Assembly (NCBI GenBank): GCA_025774865.1
Contig: JALGZO010000654.1
Location: 1-5,952 of the forward strand
Reading direction: 5' to 3'
Length of the DNA: 5,952 bases
Origin: a bacterium
GTDB taxonomy: Bacteria; ARS69
The position numbers and the translations under genes are program-made. This document shows, piece after piece, positions 1 to 5,952 of the stretch (its first letter is position 1; each line of letters starts with the position of its first letter). The notes under the pieces are model-generated. The model did no database searches, was not told where the DNA came from, and worked only from the letters and a program-made list of their open reading frames with translations.

Positions 1-260
1 CCGAAGCCCGGGGTGAGCCCGGGGTGAGGATCCTTCCGGCGATCGCGGGCGACGCCGGGTTTGAGACGTCGATCACGTCGATCCCCGACACTGTAGCGAC
101 GTAGGCGAATCGTCCACGTACGTCACGCTCTGGGCCAAACCCGTGTCGAAGCGCCGGTCACGACGTAGGCGAGGCCTCCCCGCACAGCGGCCGTCGGAGG
201 GGCCCCTTGCAGGCGGACTGTGAAGGCATCTATTGTGCGGAGGTGGTCGAGAGGGCAGGG
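1..260 (-). pseudogene. Decayed LVIVD-repeat beta-propeller gene (fragment, frameshifted, runs off the left edge)
   Basis: No single frame is intact, but two minus-strand frames together spell two consecutive LVIVD-type repeats. The upstream part (about 260 down to 126) contains TAAVRGGLAYVVTG and then hits TGA at 125-123. A second frame, open from 157 down to 1, contains RDVRGRFAYVATVSG followed by IDVIDVSNPASPAIAG. The pattern (V-x-G-x-A-Y-V, then a short link, then G-x-x-V-I-D-V-S-N-P) is the LVIVD repeat, which forms secreted or surface beta-propellers of mostly unknown role. The switch between frames lies at about 157-126. A second disruption is an 11-bp tandem duplication at 6-27. The upstream frame is closed by TGA at 263-261, and I see no start codon or signal peptide. 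It could instead be an intact gene with sequencing errors. Because it leaves the window, total length is unknown. The repeat identity is fairly secure; the pseudogene status is inferred. Confidence 0.62.
6..27. repeat. Perfect 11-bp tandem duplication
   Basis: GCCCGGGGTGA occurs twice back to back (6-16 and 17-27). On the minus strand it lies inside the LVIVD-repeat remnant. Eleven is not a multiple of three, so the extra copy shifts the frame. With one copy removed, the minus strand reads ...GRILTPGF, which resembles the usual start of an LVIVD repeat. Confidence 0.85.
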
Positions 261-356
261 TCATCGGCACCGGGATGAAGGTCGCGACGACCCAACTCGC
301 CTCCGATCGGACGGGATCCTCGTCAGTGGGTGTGCTGAGCCAAGGGGGGGACTCAA

Positions 357-956
357 GTGATGCGTTTCGCGGCAGTCCCGTCCGCACTCTCGGTCGTGCT
401 GTTGCTGGCACCGATCGCCAGCGCGGAGATAGGTTTCCACTACGGCTGGACGATCAGTAGCAGCGATTCCGATCCGTTCTCGAACATCGGTGCCCCGGCC
501 GGTGGAATGGCCACTCTCTACCTGTGGCTTCAGTGCGTCACGAAGGACGGCATGGCGTCCGCCGAGCTCGATCTTGCCGTCGTTGGGGATGGAAGCCGGA
601 TCGTATCCTTCGGTCCCGCTCCCGGATTTCTGAATGCGGGGGGACCTACGAACCTCCTCCTCGCTGCGACTGGATGCCCGGGTGACGGAGATCCGGCAAT
701 CCCGATTGTCGTCGGCGCGATCTTGGTGATCGATTTCGGAGCCGAGTACTGCATCGTGCCATCGGCGGTCAACCGCCGAAACGGGACAGTCAACTGCGAC
801 GTGGCCAGTCCACAGGCTCATCCGAACAGCACCATCGGATACTCGTCCGCCGGTGGTCCGCCATCGTGCGACGACTCGCAGGACGGCATGCTCTGCGCTC
901 CCCCACGTTCGGGAGATGCGACGAACTGGGGCAGAATCAGGAGCACGTATCACTAG
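357..956 (+). CDS. Secreted Cys-containing protein of unknown function with WGRIR-x-x-Y C-terminus
   Basis: 199 residues, and I do not recognise the family. The N-terminus is a clear Sec signal peptide: a short basic start, a hydrophobic core at about residues 9-20, and a probable cleavage after A-S-A at 21-23. The mature part has six cysteines (60, 107, 132, 147, 171, 180), enough for three disulfides, so it probably folds outside the cytoplasm. The middle alternates hydrophobic residues (LYLWLQC at 54-60, IVVGAILVIDFG at 117-128), suggesting a beta-rich domain. The tail from about 150 is rich in Ser, Pro and Gly and ends in NWGRIRSTYH, closely matching the end of the protein at 5191-5817. 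The start is GTG 357 or the adjacent ATG 360; both follow a purine-rich, G-run ribosome site at 342-351 and differ by one residue. The DUF1579-like gene follows after 39 bp, probably cotranscribed. A lipoprotein is excluded because no Cys follows the signal peptide. Confidence 0.8.
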   Translation: MMRFAAVPSALSVVLLLAPIASAEIGFHYGWTISSSDSDPFSNIGAPAGGMATLYLWLQCVTKDGMASAELDLAVVGDGSRIVSFGPAPGFLNAGGPTNLLLAATGCPGDGDPAIPIVVGAILVIDFGAEYCIVPSAVNRRNGTVNCDVASPQAHPNSTIGYSSAGGPPSCDDSQDGMLCAPPRSGDATNWGRIRSTYH

Positions 957-975
957 GCGAGCAAGGTCCACTCCA

Positions 976-999
976 GAGGAGCCGAGAATGGGCTCATGA
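976..999 (+). promoter_or_regulatory. Ribosome site with four-codon mini-ORF overlapping the next start codon
   Basis: GAGGAG at 976-981 lies 6 nt before an out-of-frame ATG at 988 that reads Met-Gly-Ser-stop (988-999). Its TGA overlaps the ATG at 996 in an ATGA junction. The same site is 14 nt from ATG 996, which is long for direct initiation. No other in-frame start lies between the upstream TAG (954-956) and 996. Translation of the downstream gene may therefore depend on termination and restart at ATGA, or on a weaker direct start. Confidence 0.4.
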
Positions 1000-1511
1000 T
1001 CGAGAAGCCGAGTCTCGCCGGAGGTCTTTGTGCGGTCGCCTTGTTCGCCTTCATCGTCAACGGTGTCGACGCTCAGACCGAGAGTCCGTGCTCGCACGAG
1101 AAGTCACGCGAGTTCAACTTCTGGATCGGCGAGTGGGACGTCTATTCGAATGGGGATCTCGCCGGCACCAACAGCATCCGGCCGATTCTCGACGGCTGTG
1201 TGCTGCTGGAGAGCTGGAGCGGCGCCCGGGGCAGCGCGGGATCGAGCTTCAACTTCTACAATCCGCAGAGCGGCAAGTGGCAGCAGTTCTGGGTGTGGAG
1301 AAACGGCACAACGCTGGAGCTGGAGGGAGAGTACGGCGACGGCAAGATGATCCTGGAAGGCGTGTCCGTCGGCCGCGAGGGCAACGAGGTACACAACCGC
1401 ATCACCTGGTACGACAACGAAGACGGCACCGTGCGCCAGCACTGGGAGACCCGGAACCGCGGCGAGACCTGGGAAACGGCCTTTGACGGCCTTTACCGCA
1501 AGCACCAGTGA
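996..1511 (+). CDS. Secreted DUF1579-like protein
   Basis: 171 residues with an N-terminal signal peptide (basic K4, hydrophobic core about 9-21, likely cleavage after V-D-A near 26). The mature part fits the small DUF1579-like group in pattern: FNFWIGEWDV at 40-49, a conserved Cys-containing strand (DGCVLLESW at 66-74), SFNFYNPQSGKWQQFWV at 84-100, a LELEG strand at 107-111, and a terminal TWETAFDGLYRK at 158-169. Alternating aromatic and acidic strands suggest an up-and-down beta-barrel of lipocalin type that could bind a small hydrophobic ligand. No function has been established that I can name. Cysteines 12 (in the signal peptide), 32 and 68 are present; 32 and 68 could pair. The gene follows the 357-956 gene by 39 bp on the same strand and ends in TGA, facing the propeller gene across 108 bp. 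Family assignment is by pattern recognition; the substrate is unknown. Confidence 0.8.
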   Translation: MIEKPSLAGGLCAVALFAFIVNGVDAQTESPCSHEKSREFNFWIGEWDVYSNGDLAGTNSIRPILDGCVLLESWSGARGSAGSSFNFYNPQSGKWQQFWVWRNGTTLELEGEYGDGKMILEGVSVGREGNEVHNRITWYDNEDGTVRQHWETRNRGETWETAFDGLYRKHQ

Positions 1512-1619
1512 TGATGAACGCTGGTCCACTACACTACGGGCCGACGTTTCTGGCTTCTAAGATCATTTCATGTTCGGATTCGTGAGGTACCGTCCGATCA
1601 GTTCCGGCCCGCGGCGCCT

Positions 1620-3881
1620 TCATCGCGCGAGAATCACCTTCCGGGACGTCCAGTCGTCGCCGATCCGGAGTCGGGCGAAGTAGACACCAGATGGGTTCGC
1701 GCCCCCCCAGGACACCTGGTGGCTTCCCGCGTCGAGGCGGCGATCGAGGAGAACCGTCACGAGTCGCCCGCGCACATCGAAGACGGAAAGGGAGACCCCG
1801 GCGCCGGGCGCCGGGACCCGAAACCGGAACGTGACGCCGGAGCTCGTGGGGACCGGCGTCGCAGTGAAGTCCGGCACGCTCACCGGTCCCCCCGATTCGC
1901 TGTCGATGCCCACGGCCGCACCCGCAACCTGGTGGAAAAGCCCCGCGGCGCTCGTACCCACGAGGAGAACGTCCTGGAGCGACGAGCAGTGCACAGAGAC
2001 CGCGCGTCCCGGAAGGCCGCCGGCCGCGTAGTCGGGGTGAGAAGTCACCAGCTGCCCGTCGAATCGTACGAGGAACACGTCTCGCGTGGAGAAATCCCAG
2101 GATACGTCCACGATTGACGATCCCTCGAGGTCGAGCGATTCCTGCAAAGTCCAGCTCAACGCGGCGTCCACGGTCTCGTAGACCCGACCATCGGAATACA
2201 CCGTCACCAGCAGGTTCGGGCTGACGGGTGAGATGAAGAGCTCTTCGATCGAAAGATCGCCTCCCACCGGCGGCAGACCGCTGTTTCTCGGCACGGAGGA
2301 GGCTCCCGCGTCGACGCTTCGCTCCACCGTGTGAGGCCCGTTCGCGATGAAGATCTCGAGACTGTTCGCAGGATGGAGCGCGAGCCGCACATCCGTGAAG
2401 CTCGGGTTCGTGAGGGCATAGGGAAGCTCGCCCGTAGCGACGAAGAGACCCGAGTTCGTCGCCATGTAATCGACTCCCATCCAGTCGGTTGCTGCGTCGT
2501 ACACCCTTGCCCACTCGGGGAGACCTTCCGGATCCACCCCTCCGGACCAGCTCGTCCCCCCGTCGGAGCTCTCGAGAGCGAATGACGCCTGCACGTCGCC
2601 GTCGACCGCATCCCCGGCGAGAAACACCCGATTCGCGTTCGAGAAAGGAACCTCGAGCGCGGTTCGCTGGAGGAAGAAGATCACGTCGAAGACTTCCCCT
2701 CGATCGGTCCAGGTCCCCACGGATCCGCTCGAACGAAGGATCCGTCGAGTCAAGCGGACGTAGTTCGTGGAGAGATGATCGCCACCGATCTGGTGGACCC
2801 AGTGATTGCGGATTCCGTCGACTCGAACCGACCACGTCGCCCCGCCGTCGCTCGAGTGACGGAAGCCGGTTCCTCCGTAAGAGGACTCCGCGAGGTAGAC
2901 GTGGGTCGGATCTCCCGCATCGTACGCGAGCGTCCGGATGTCCCCCTCGTCGCACTCCGTGGCCAAGACGTCTGACCAGCTCGCACCGCCGTCCGTGGTC
3001 CTCCACGCTTGACCCCGCCCCGGGCCGAAACCGCAGAAATCACCTTCGCCGCCGGCCAGCGCGCCGTCGGGGTCGGTCGGGTGGGTCACTGCGTGCAGGG
3101 CGAGGGGAAAGTCGCCCGGGAGGTCGCCGACCGGCGTGAACGTCGCCCCCCCGTCCGAGCTTCGCTGGGGTTGAATGCCAAACCAACCGCCCTCCCCGAG
3201 GAACGCGTAGACACGGTTCGGATCGGGTTCGCTAAACGCGAATCCGTGGTAGTTGTCGGCGAGGGATGTCCAGGTGAATCCCCCGTCGGTCGAACGGAAG
3301 CTGCCGCTCTCGAACGGACCGCGCGCGACGAGCATGATGTTCGGGCTCGCCGGGTGGATCGCCAGGTAGTTCATCCCGGAGCCGTCCGGTGAGCCGAGAA
3401 ACGACCACGTGTCTCCAGCGTCCGTCGTGCGGTGAAGCCCGGTCTCGGCCCCGGGCGGCGAGGTCCCGGCGAAAGCGACAGCGGAACTGCTCGGATGAAA
3501 CGCGAGAACCTCGATCGATCCGTGGGGCAGGATGTCGAGCACCGCGACTTGCTCCCATCCGGCTCCGCCGTTCGTCGTTCGATAGAGGCTGGCGCCGCTG
3601 GCGCCCAGCATGAGGTTCGCGTCGTGCGGCGACGCTTCGAGAACGTCCAGGGTCGGACTGTCCACGATCAAGGCCCAGGTGAGTCCGGCATCCACGGTTC
3701 TGTACACGCCGCCCGTGGTCGCGAGAAACACCCGGCCGGACTCCGTTGGGGACACGGCGAGATCACGGGCGTTCGCGTTGAAGAAAGGAAGCTCGGTCTG
3801 GTTCCAGAGCGTGCCGGGCGCCTCGGTCGCCGGGACCACGACCAGAGAAAGGGAGAGAACGGCAAATCGGAAGGAGCGCAT
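1620..3881 (-). CDS. Secreted Asp-box (BNR/sortilin-like) beta-propeller protein with FlgD-like/T9SS-type C-terminal domain
   Basis: 753 residues from ATG 3881. A signal peptide (MRSFRFAVLSLSLVVVPATEA) precedes a long run of Asp-box motifs, S/T-x-D-x-G-x-T-W. Clear copies are at about residues 62-69, 102-109 (Asn in place of Asp), 152-159, 197-204, 241-248, 295-302, 343-350 and 438-445, with weak copies near 522 and 570-577. Repeats of this spacing build one or two beta-propellers, as in sortilin/Vps10-type and photosystem-assembly-like proteins; catalysis is not implied, since I see no sialidase Arg triad arrangement. The last ~80 residues (VPDFTATPVPTS through VFDVRGRLV, NPSGVYFARL and the final RKVILAR) match the FlgD Ig-like/type A C-terminal sorting domain of FCB-group secreted proteins. 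It is probably exported and held at or released from the cell surface. Ligand unknown. A GTG start at 3887 would add two residues but sits inside the ribosome site. Confidence 0.88.
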   Translation of the reverse strand: MRSFRFAVLSLSLVVVPATEAPGTLWNQTELPFFNANARDLAVSPTESGRVFLATTGGVYRTVDAGLTWALIVDSPTLDVLEASPHDANLMLGASGASLYRTTNGGAGWEQVAVLDILPHGSIEVLAFHPSSSAVAFAGTSPPGAETGLHRTTDAGDTWSFLGSPDGSGMNYLAIHPASPNIMLVARGPFESGSFRSTDGGFTWTSLADNYHGFAFSEPDPNRVYAFLGEGGWFGIQPQRSSDGGATFTPVGDLPGDFPLALHAVTHPTDPDGALAGGEGDFCGFGPGRGQAWRTTDGGASWSDVLATECDEGDIRTLAYDAGDPTHVYLAESSYGGTGFRHSSDGGATWSVRVDGIRNHWVHQIGGDHLSTNYVRLTRRILRSSGSVGTWTDRGEVFDVIFFLQRTALEVPFSNANRVFLAGDAVDGDVQASFALESSDGGTSWSGGVDPEGLPEWARVYDAATDWMGVDYMATNSGLFVATGELPYALTNPSFTDVRLALHPANSLEIFIANGPHTVERSVDAGASSVPRNSGLPPVGGDLSIEELFISPVSPNLLVTVYSDGRVYETVDAALSWTLQESLDLEGSSIVDVSWDFSTRDVFLVRFDGQLVTSHPDYAAGGLPGRAVSVHCSSLQDVLLVGTSAAGLFHQVAGAAVGIDSESGGPVSVPDFTATPVPTSSGVTFRFRVPAPGAGVSLSVFDVRGRLVTVLLDRRLDAGSHQVSWGGANPSGVYFARLRIGDDWTSRKVILAR

Positions 3882-3883
3882 CT

Positions 3884-3891
3884 TCACCTCC
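3884..3891 (-). promoter_or_regulatory. Strong Shine-Dalgarno deciding the start of the Asp-box gene
   Basis: Read on the minus strand, GGAGGTGA is fully complementary to the 16S rRNA 3' end. The GGAGG core is 5 nt before ATG 3881. The alternative in-frame GTG at 3887-3885 lies within the site itself and cannot use it, so ATG 3881 is the likely start. Confidence 0.75.
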
Positions 3892-4099
3892 GATCCTGGC
3901 GCCCCCGTCGTAGAAGCGGCTCGATCTTAGCACGGCGAGGGCGTAGTGCCCGAAGACTCGATCGCACTGGGGAGTGGGCGCGGCGGCCCATTGCGAAGCG
4001 CAGGCGTCGAGGAAGCCGAGCCGTGGCTTGCCCAGATGGCTCGTGACCCTGCAACCGGCCGGGCGGCGAGACTGGGCAGGTCAGGCTTGCCCCACGCTG

Positions 4100-4861
4100 T
4101 TACAGCTTTCTCTCCGACTTGATCCTGGCGTAGGCGTCATTGGCCGCCTGCATCTTCTCGGTGGCGAATCTCGTGAAATCCTCGGGCAACCCCTTCGACT
4201 GGATCGTGTCGGGGTGATAGTCGCGGGCGATCTGACGGTACGCCTGCTTGACCTCGTCATCGGTCGCCTCTGATGTCAGACCCAGGACCTCGTAAGCCGA
4301 GGAATTCGCCAGACCGGTGGCCGCTCCAAACAGCGCCTTGCAGGATGCGTAGTCTTGGGACGACAGCCCCATCTCCAGTGCGAGACCCTGGATCAACGTC
4401 TCCTCGGCCGGGTGCAGCTGCCCATCGGCGTGTGCGATCTCGAGTAGCAACGTCACGATGTCCCGGATTCGGTCTGGCTGGTTGGCCATGATCTGCCGGA
4501 CCTGATGGGCGAACTCGGCGGCAGGAATCGCACTTTCGCGTGCCCGGTTGAAGATACGCCCCGCCATGCGCCGATCGTCGACGCCCATGCCCAGGCGCTG
4601 GAGGAAGGCATCGAAGGTCCGCACCTCCTCGGCGGTCACCCTGCCGTCCGCCTTGGCGGTCTTGGCGGCCAGACTGATTACCGCGATCAGGAACGTCGAT
4701 TGAAGTTCCTGGGCGGAATAGCCGCCGGCGCGCGACCGATACGCCGTAGCACGGTCTGCGAGGCCAACCTGCGCACCGACACTGCCGCCGATCATCGCAC
4801 CAAGTGGACCGCCCAGCATGAAACCAACTGTGCCGCCCAACAGGGCGCCGAGAAGACCCAT
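4100..4861 (-). CDS. djlA: DjlA-type membrane-anchored J-domain co-chaperone (TerB-like domain plus J domain)
   Basis: 253 residues, close to the ~270 of E. coli DjlA, with the same order of parts. Residues 1-34 are a glycine-rich hydrophobic segment with repeated G-G and G-x-x-x-G spacing, serving as membrane anchor and probable dimer interface. Residues ~48-178 form a TerB-like helical domain with two acidic motifs, KADGRVTAEE (70-79) and HADGQLHPAEE (144-154). Residues ~188-250 are the J domain: AYEVLGL, then the diagnostic HPD at 216-218 within ARDYHPDTIQSKG, then an alanine-rich last helix. The family stimulates the ATPase of DnaK at the inner membrane through HPD, which is intact here. 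A GGAG ribosome site at 4870-4873 is 8 nt before ATG 4861. No dnaK or grpE lies in the window, so it appears to be a lone gene. It is 218 bp from the Asp-box gene and probably transcribed separately. The symbol rests on architecture; a related TerB/J-domain protein is possible. Confidence 0.88.
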   Translation of the reverse strand: MGLLGALLGGTVGFMLGGPLGAMIGGSVGAQVGLADRATAYRSRAGGYSAQELQSTFLIAVISLAAKTAKADGRVTAEEVRTFDAFLQRLGMGVDDRRMAGRIFNRARESAIPAAEFAHQVRQIMANQPDRIRDIVTLLLEIAHADGQLHPAEETLIQGLALEMGLSSQDYASCKALFGAATGLANSSAYEVLGLTSEATDDEVKQAYRQIARDYHPDTIQSKGLPEDFTRFATEKMQAANDAYARIKSERKL

Positions 4862-5190
4862 CGTTGATTCTCCAGAACTGATGCGCGTGTCGGGTCGGTG
4901 GCCATCCTGCCCTCGTACCGGTCGCCGTCATCACCAGGAAGTACCTTATCATCCCTGACTGTCCCGAGAACTCCATATCACGCGGCCCGCCGCTCGTAGT
5001 GGTGAGGTAGACCACCGACTTCCTGCGTCTGGATGATCTCGCGAAGCACGTGCCCCTGGAACCGGGGCGGCGAGGCTGGCAGGCTATCGGCCGCCCAGAA
5101 ACACCACCTCCCTCGTCCGCGTGACGTCGCAAGCCGATGCCTGACGGTGATTGGCGCCAAGAAGGTACAGCGAACTGTCGAGTCCGGACA
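4862..5190. other. Gene-poor 329-bp stretch upstream of the DjlA-type gene
   Basis: I find no convincing gene, RNA or mobile element here. It should hold the promoter of the DjlA-type gene, but I see no clear -35/-10 pair. On the minus strand a 60-codon ORF (5160-4978) ends in VGGLPHHYERRAA. It has no evident ribosome site, hydrophobic core or family I know. The adjacent minus frame is also open through the same bases, as expected by chance in GC-rich DNA. It may be non-coding, or the worn end of an older gene. Confidence 0.5.
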
Positions 5191-5817
5191 CTAGCGATAG
5201 ACTGCCTTGATTCGGCCCCAAGTTGTGGGCGGTACGGCCGTGCTCATGGTGCGGATCCTCATCCTGGTTCTGGACTCGTCACCCGGCTGGTAGTTGCAGT
5301 CGAAGCAATCGATGCGAAACTCGACATACGGGTACGCCATGTCTTCACAGTCGTAGTCCACGCCAATCCGAGAAAACTCCTGGGTCCCGAACGGATGGTA
5401 TCCAAGTTGGAGAGGCGAGGAGACGGCGGCTGTGTACCAACGGCCAGCTTCACACTGGCATATGAACATCAAGCACGTATGCTCCTCGATATTCGAGAAG
5501 GGGCCGCTGCTCGGCGGCAGCTGCCAATCGTCAAGGATGCTCCCGTGCGGCGTCGTGTACTTGCAGCCGTCTTCTTCGCAGTCCCATTCGAGCGTGAACA
5601 GAATCGTTGAGATCCCTGCATCAAGAGAATCGAACTCAACGACAAAAGTGATAGGGGCTGAAAGGGGCCCTACGACCTCGTTGGTGAACGTCGTCAAATC
5701 GTTGTCCGTATCATGATCGAGGAACACACGATATGCGGTAGCCGGCGTGGCCAGGAAAGCAGCGGCGGGAACTGCGGTGAGCATGACAACGAAGAGTCTC
5801 CCAAGCAATGGAATCAT
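5191..5817 (-). CDS. Secreted Cys-rich protein of unknown function with WGRIK-x-x-Y C-terminus
   Basis: 208 residues, and I do not recognise the family. There is a Sec signal peptide with Arg at 7, a hydrophobic core at ~8-22 and probable cleavage after A-T-A at 26-28. The mature protein has eight cysteines (80, 85, 115, 120, 122, 157, 171, 174) in close pairs: C-x4-C, C-x-C and C-x2-C. This suggests several disulfides or a bound metal. The first half contains a strand pattern (APITFVVEFDSLDAGISTIL, 54-73) of a secreted beta-sandwich, and acidic DHDTDND at 34-40 could bind calcium; both are inferences. The end, PPTTWGRIKAVYR, matches the end of the 357-956 protein, although I can find no convincing similarity elsewhere between them. 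AGGAG at 5826-5830 lies 8 nt before ATG 5817, supporting this start. Base composition looks somewhat richer in A/T by eye than the Asp-box gene. No neighbour within the window appears to share its transcript. Confidence 0.8.
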   Translation of the reverse strand: MIPLLGRLFVVMLTAVPAAAFLATPATAYRVFLDHDTDNDLTTFTNEVVGPLSAPITFVVEFDSLDAGISTILFTLEWDCEEDGCKYTTPHGSILDDWQLPPSSGPFSNIEEHTCLMFICQCEAGRWYTAAVSSPLQLGYHPFGTQEFSRIGVDYDCEDMAYPYVEFRIDCFDCNYQPGDESRTRMRIRTMSTAVPPTTWGRIKAVYR

Positions 5818-5825
5818 CTCTCACG

Positions 5826-5830
5826 CTCCT
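5826..5830 (-). promoter_or_regulatory. Ribosome binding site of the Cys-rich secreted gene
   Basis: AGGAG on the minus strand, 8 nt before ATG 5817. It fixes the start and places the signal peptide at the very N-terminus. Confidence 0.65.
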
Positions 5831-5952
5831 TCGTCAGGAGTCAGTTGGCTCTGAGGACCGTCACTTCATCTTGCGGTTGGCGGCTCATCGGGCGCGCCGC
5901 GGCGTGGGCGCCGAAATCAGCCCAGGCTCAGTGGACGCCCCGAGGTGGGGGA

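Noticed and set aside
468-488. PFSNI shared by the two Cys-rich secreted proteins (residues 40-44 and 106-110)
   Set aside because: The positions are not collinear and the flanks do not match. Unlike the C-terminal motif it is best taken as coincidence.
261-1097. 278-codon minus-strand open frame antisense to the 357-956 gene
   Set aside because: No signal peptide, domain or ribosome site; the plus-strand gene has all the marks of a secreted protein.
866-1486. 206-codon plus-strand frame across the two small secreted genes
   Set aside because: Arg-rich shadow that would overlap both better-supported genes.
1512-1619. Bidirectional terminator between the convergent genes
   Set aside because: I looked for a GC-rich hairpin with T-runs and found only a 5-bp arm pair (ACCAG/CTGGT) with no T-run.
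1534-3006. 490-codon minus-strand open frame overlapping the Asp-box gene
   Set aside because: Its product is dominated by Arg, Ser and Gly with no domain, and it lies inside a gene whose own frame has a signal peptide, about ten Asp-box motifs and a recognisable C-terminal domain. It is a GC-rich shadow frame.
3926-3931. TAAGAT (minus strand) as a -10 box for the Asp-box gene
   Set aside because: It is well placed about 45 bp before the start, but I see no -35 element at 16-18 bp, and in an organism of unknown sigma preference a lone hexamer is not enough.
4029-4078. Inverted repeat TGCCCAG/CTGGGCA downstream of the DjlA-type gene as a terminator
   Set aside because: The 7-bp arms are separated by 36 bp and no T-run follows on the minus strand, so it does not look like an intrinsic terminator.
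4257-5132. 291-codon minus-strand frame overlapping the DjlA-type gene
   Set aside because: Arg- and Gly-rich with no motif, while the overlapped frame carries a complete TerB-like and J-domain architecture with HPD.

Overview
This is a GC-rich bacterial window with five intact protein genes and one decayed gene. Four of the five intact proteins carry a Sec-type signal peptide. The exception is a membrane-anchored J-domain co-chaperone. The mix suggests an environmental, diderm bacterium of the wider FCB group, possibly a candidate phylum such as Eisenbacteria or a relative. The pointers are large Asp-box propeller proteins ending in a FlgD-like/T9SS-type C-terminal domain, small Cys-rich secreted proteins of no known family, and LVIVD-type repeats. 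This assignment is inference only: there is no rRNA or other marker gene here.

Layout, left to right. Positions 1-260 (minus strand) hold the frameshifted remains of an LVIVD-repeat beta-propeller gene running off the left edge. Two plus-strand genes follow: a Cys-rich secreted protein of unknown function (357-956) and, 39 bp later, a secreted DUF1579-like protein (996-1511). These probably form one transcript. They converge on a minus-strand gene for a 753-residue secreted Asp-box (BNR/sortilin-like) propeller protein (1620-3881). Next, also on the minus strand, comes a DjlA-type protein with a glycine-rich membrane anchor, a TerB-like domain and a J domain (4100-4861). Positions 4862-5190 hold no gene I can support. 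The last gene (minus, 5191-5817) encodes another small Cys-rich secreted protein.

I see no metabolic pathway, mobile element, CRISPR array or RNA gene, and no convincing sign of a new multi-gene system. The signal most worth following is that the two Cys-rich secreted proteins, about 4.2 kb apart on opposite strands and otherwise dissimilar, both end in W-G-R-I-[KR]-x-x-Y-[RH]. That looks like a shared C-terminal tag. The second is the decayed LVIVD gene, where an 11-bp tandem duplication and a separate frameshift can both be read directly.
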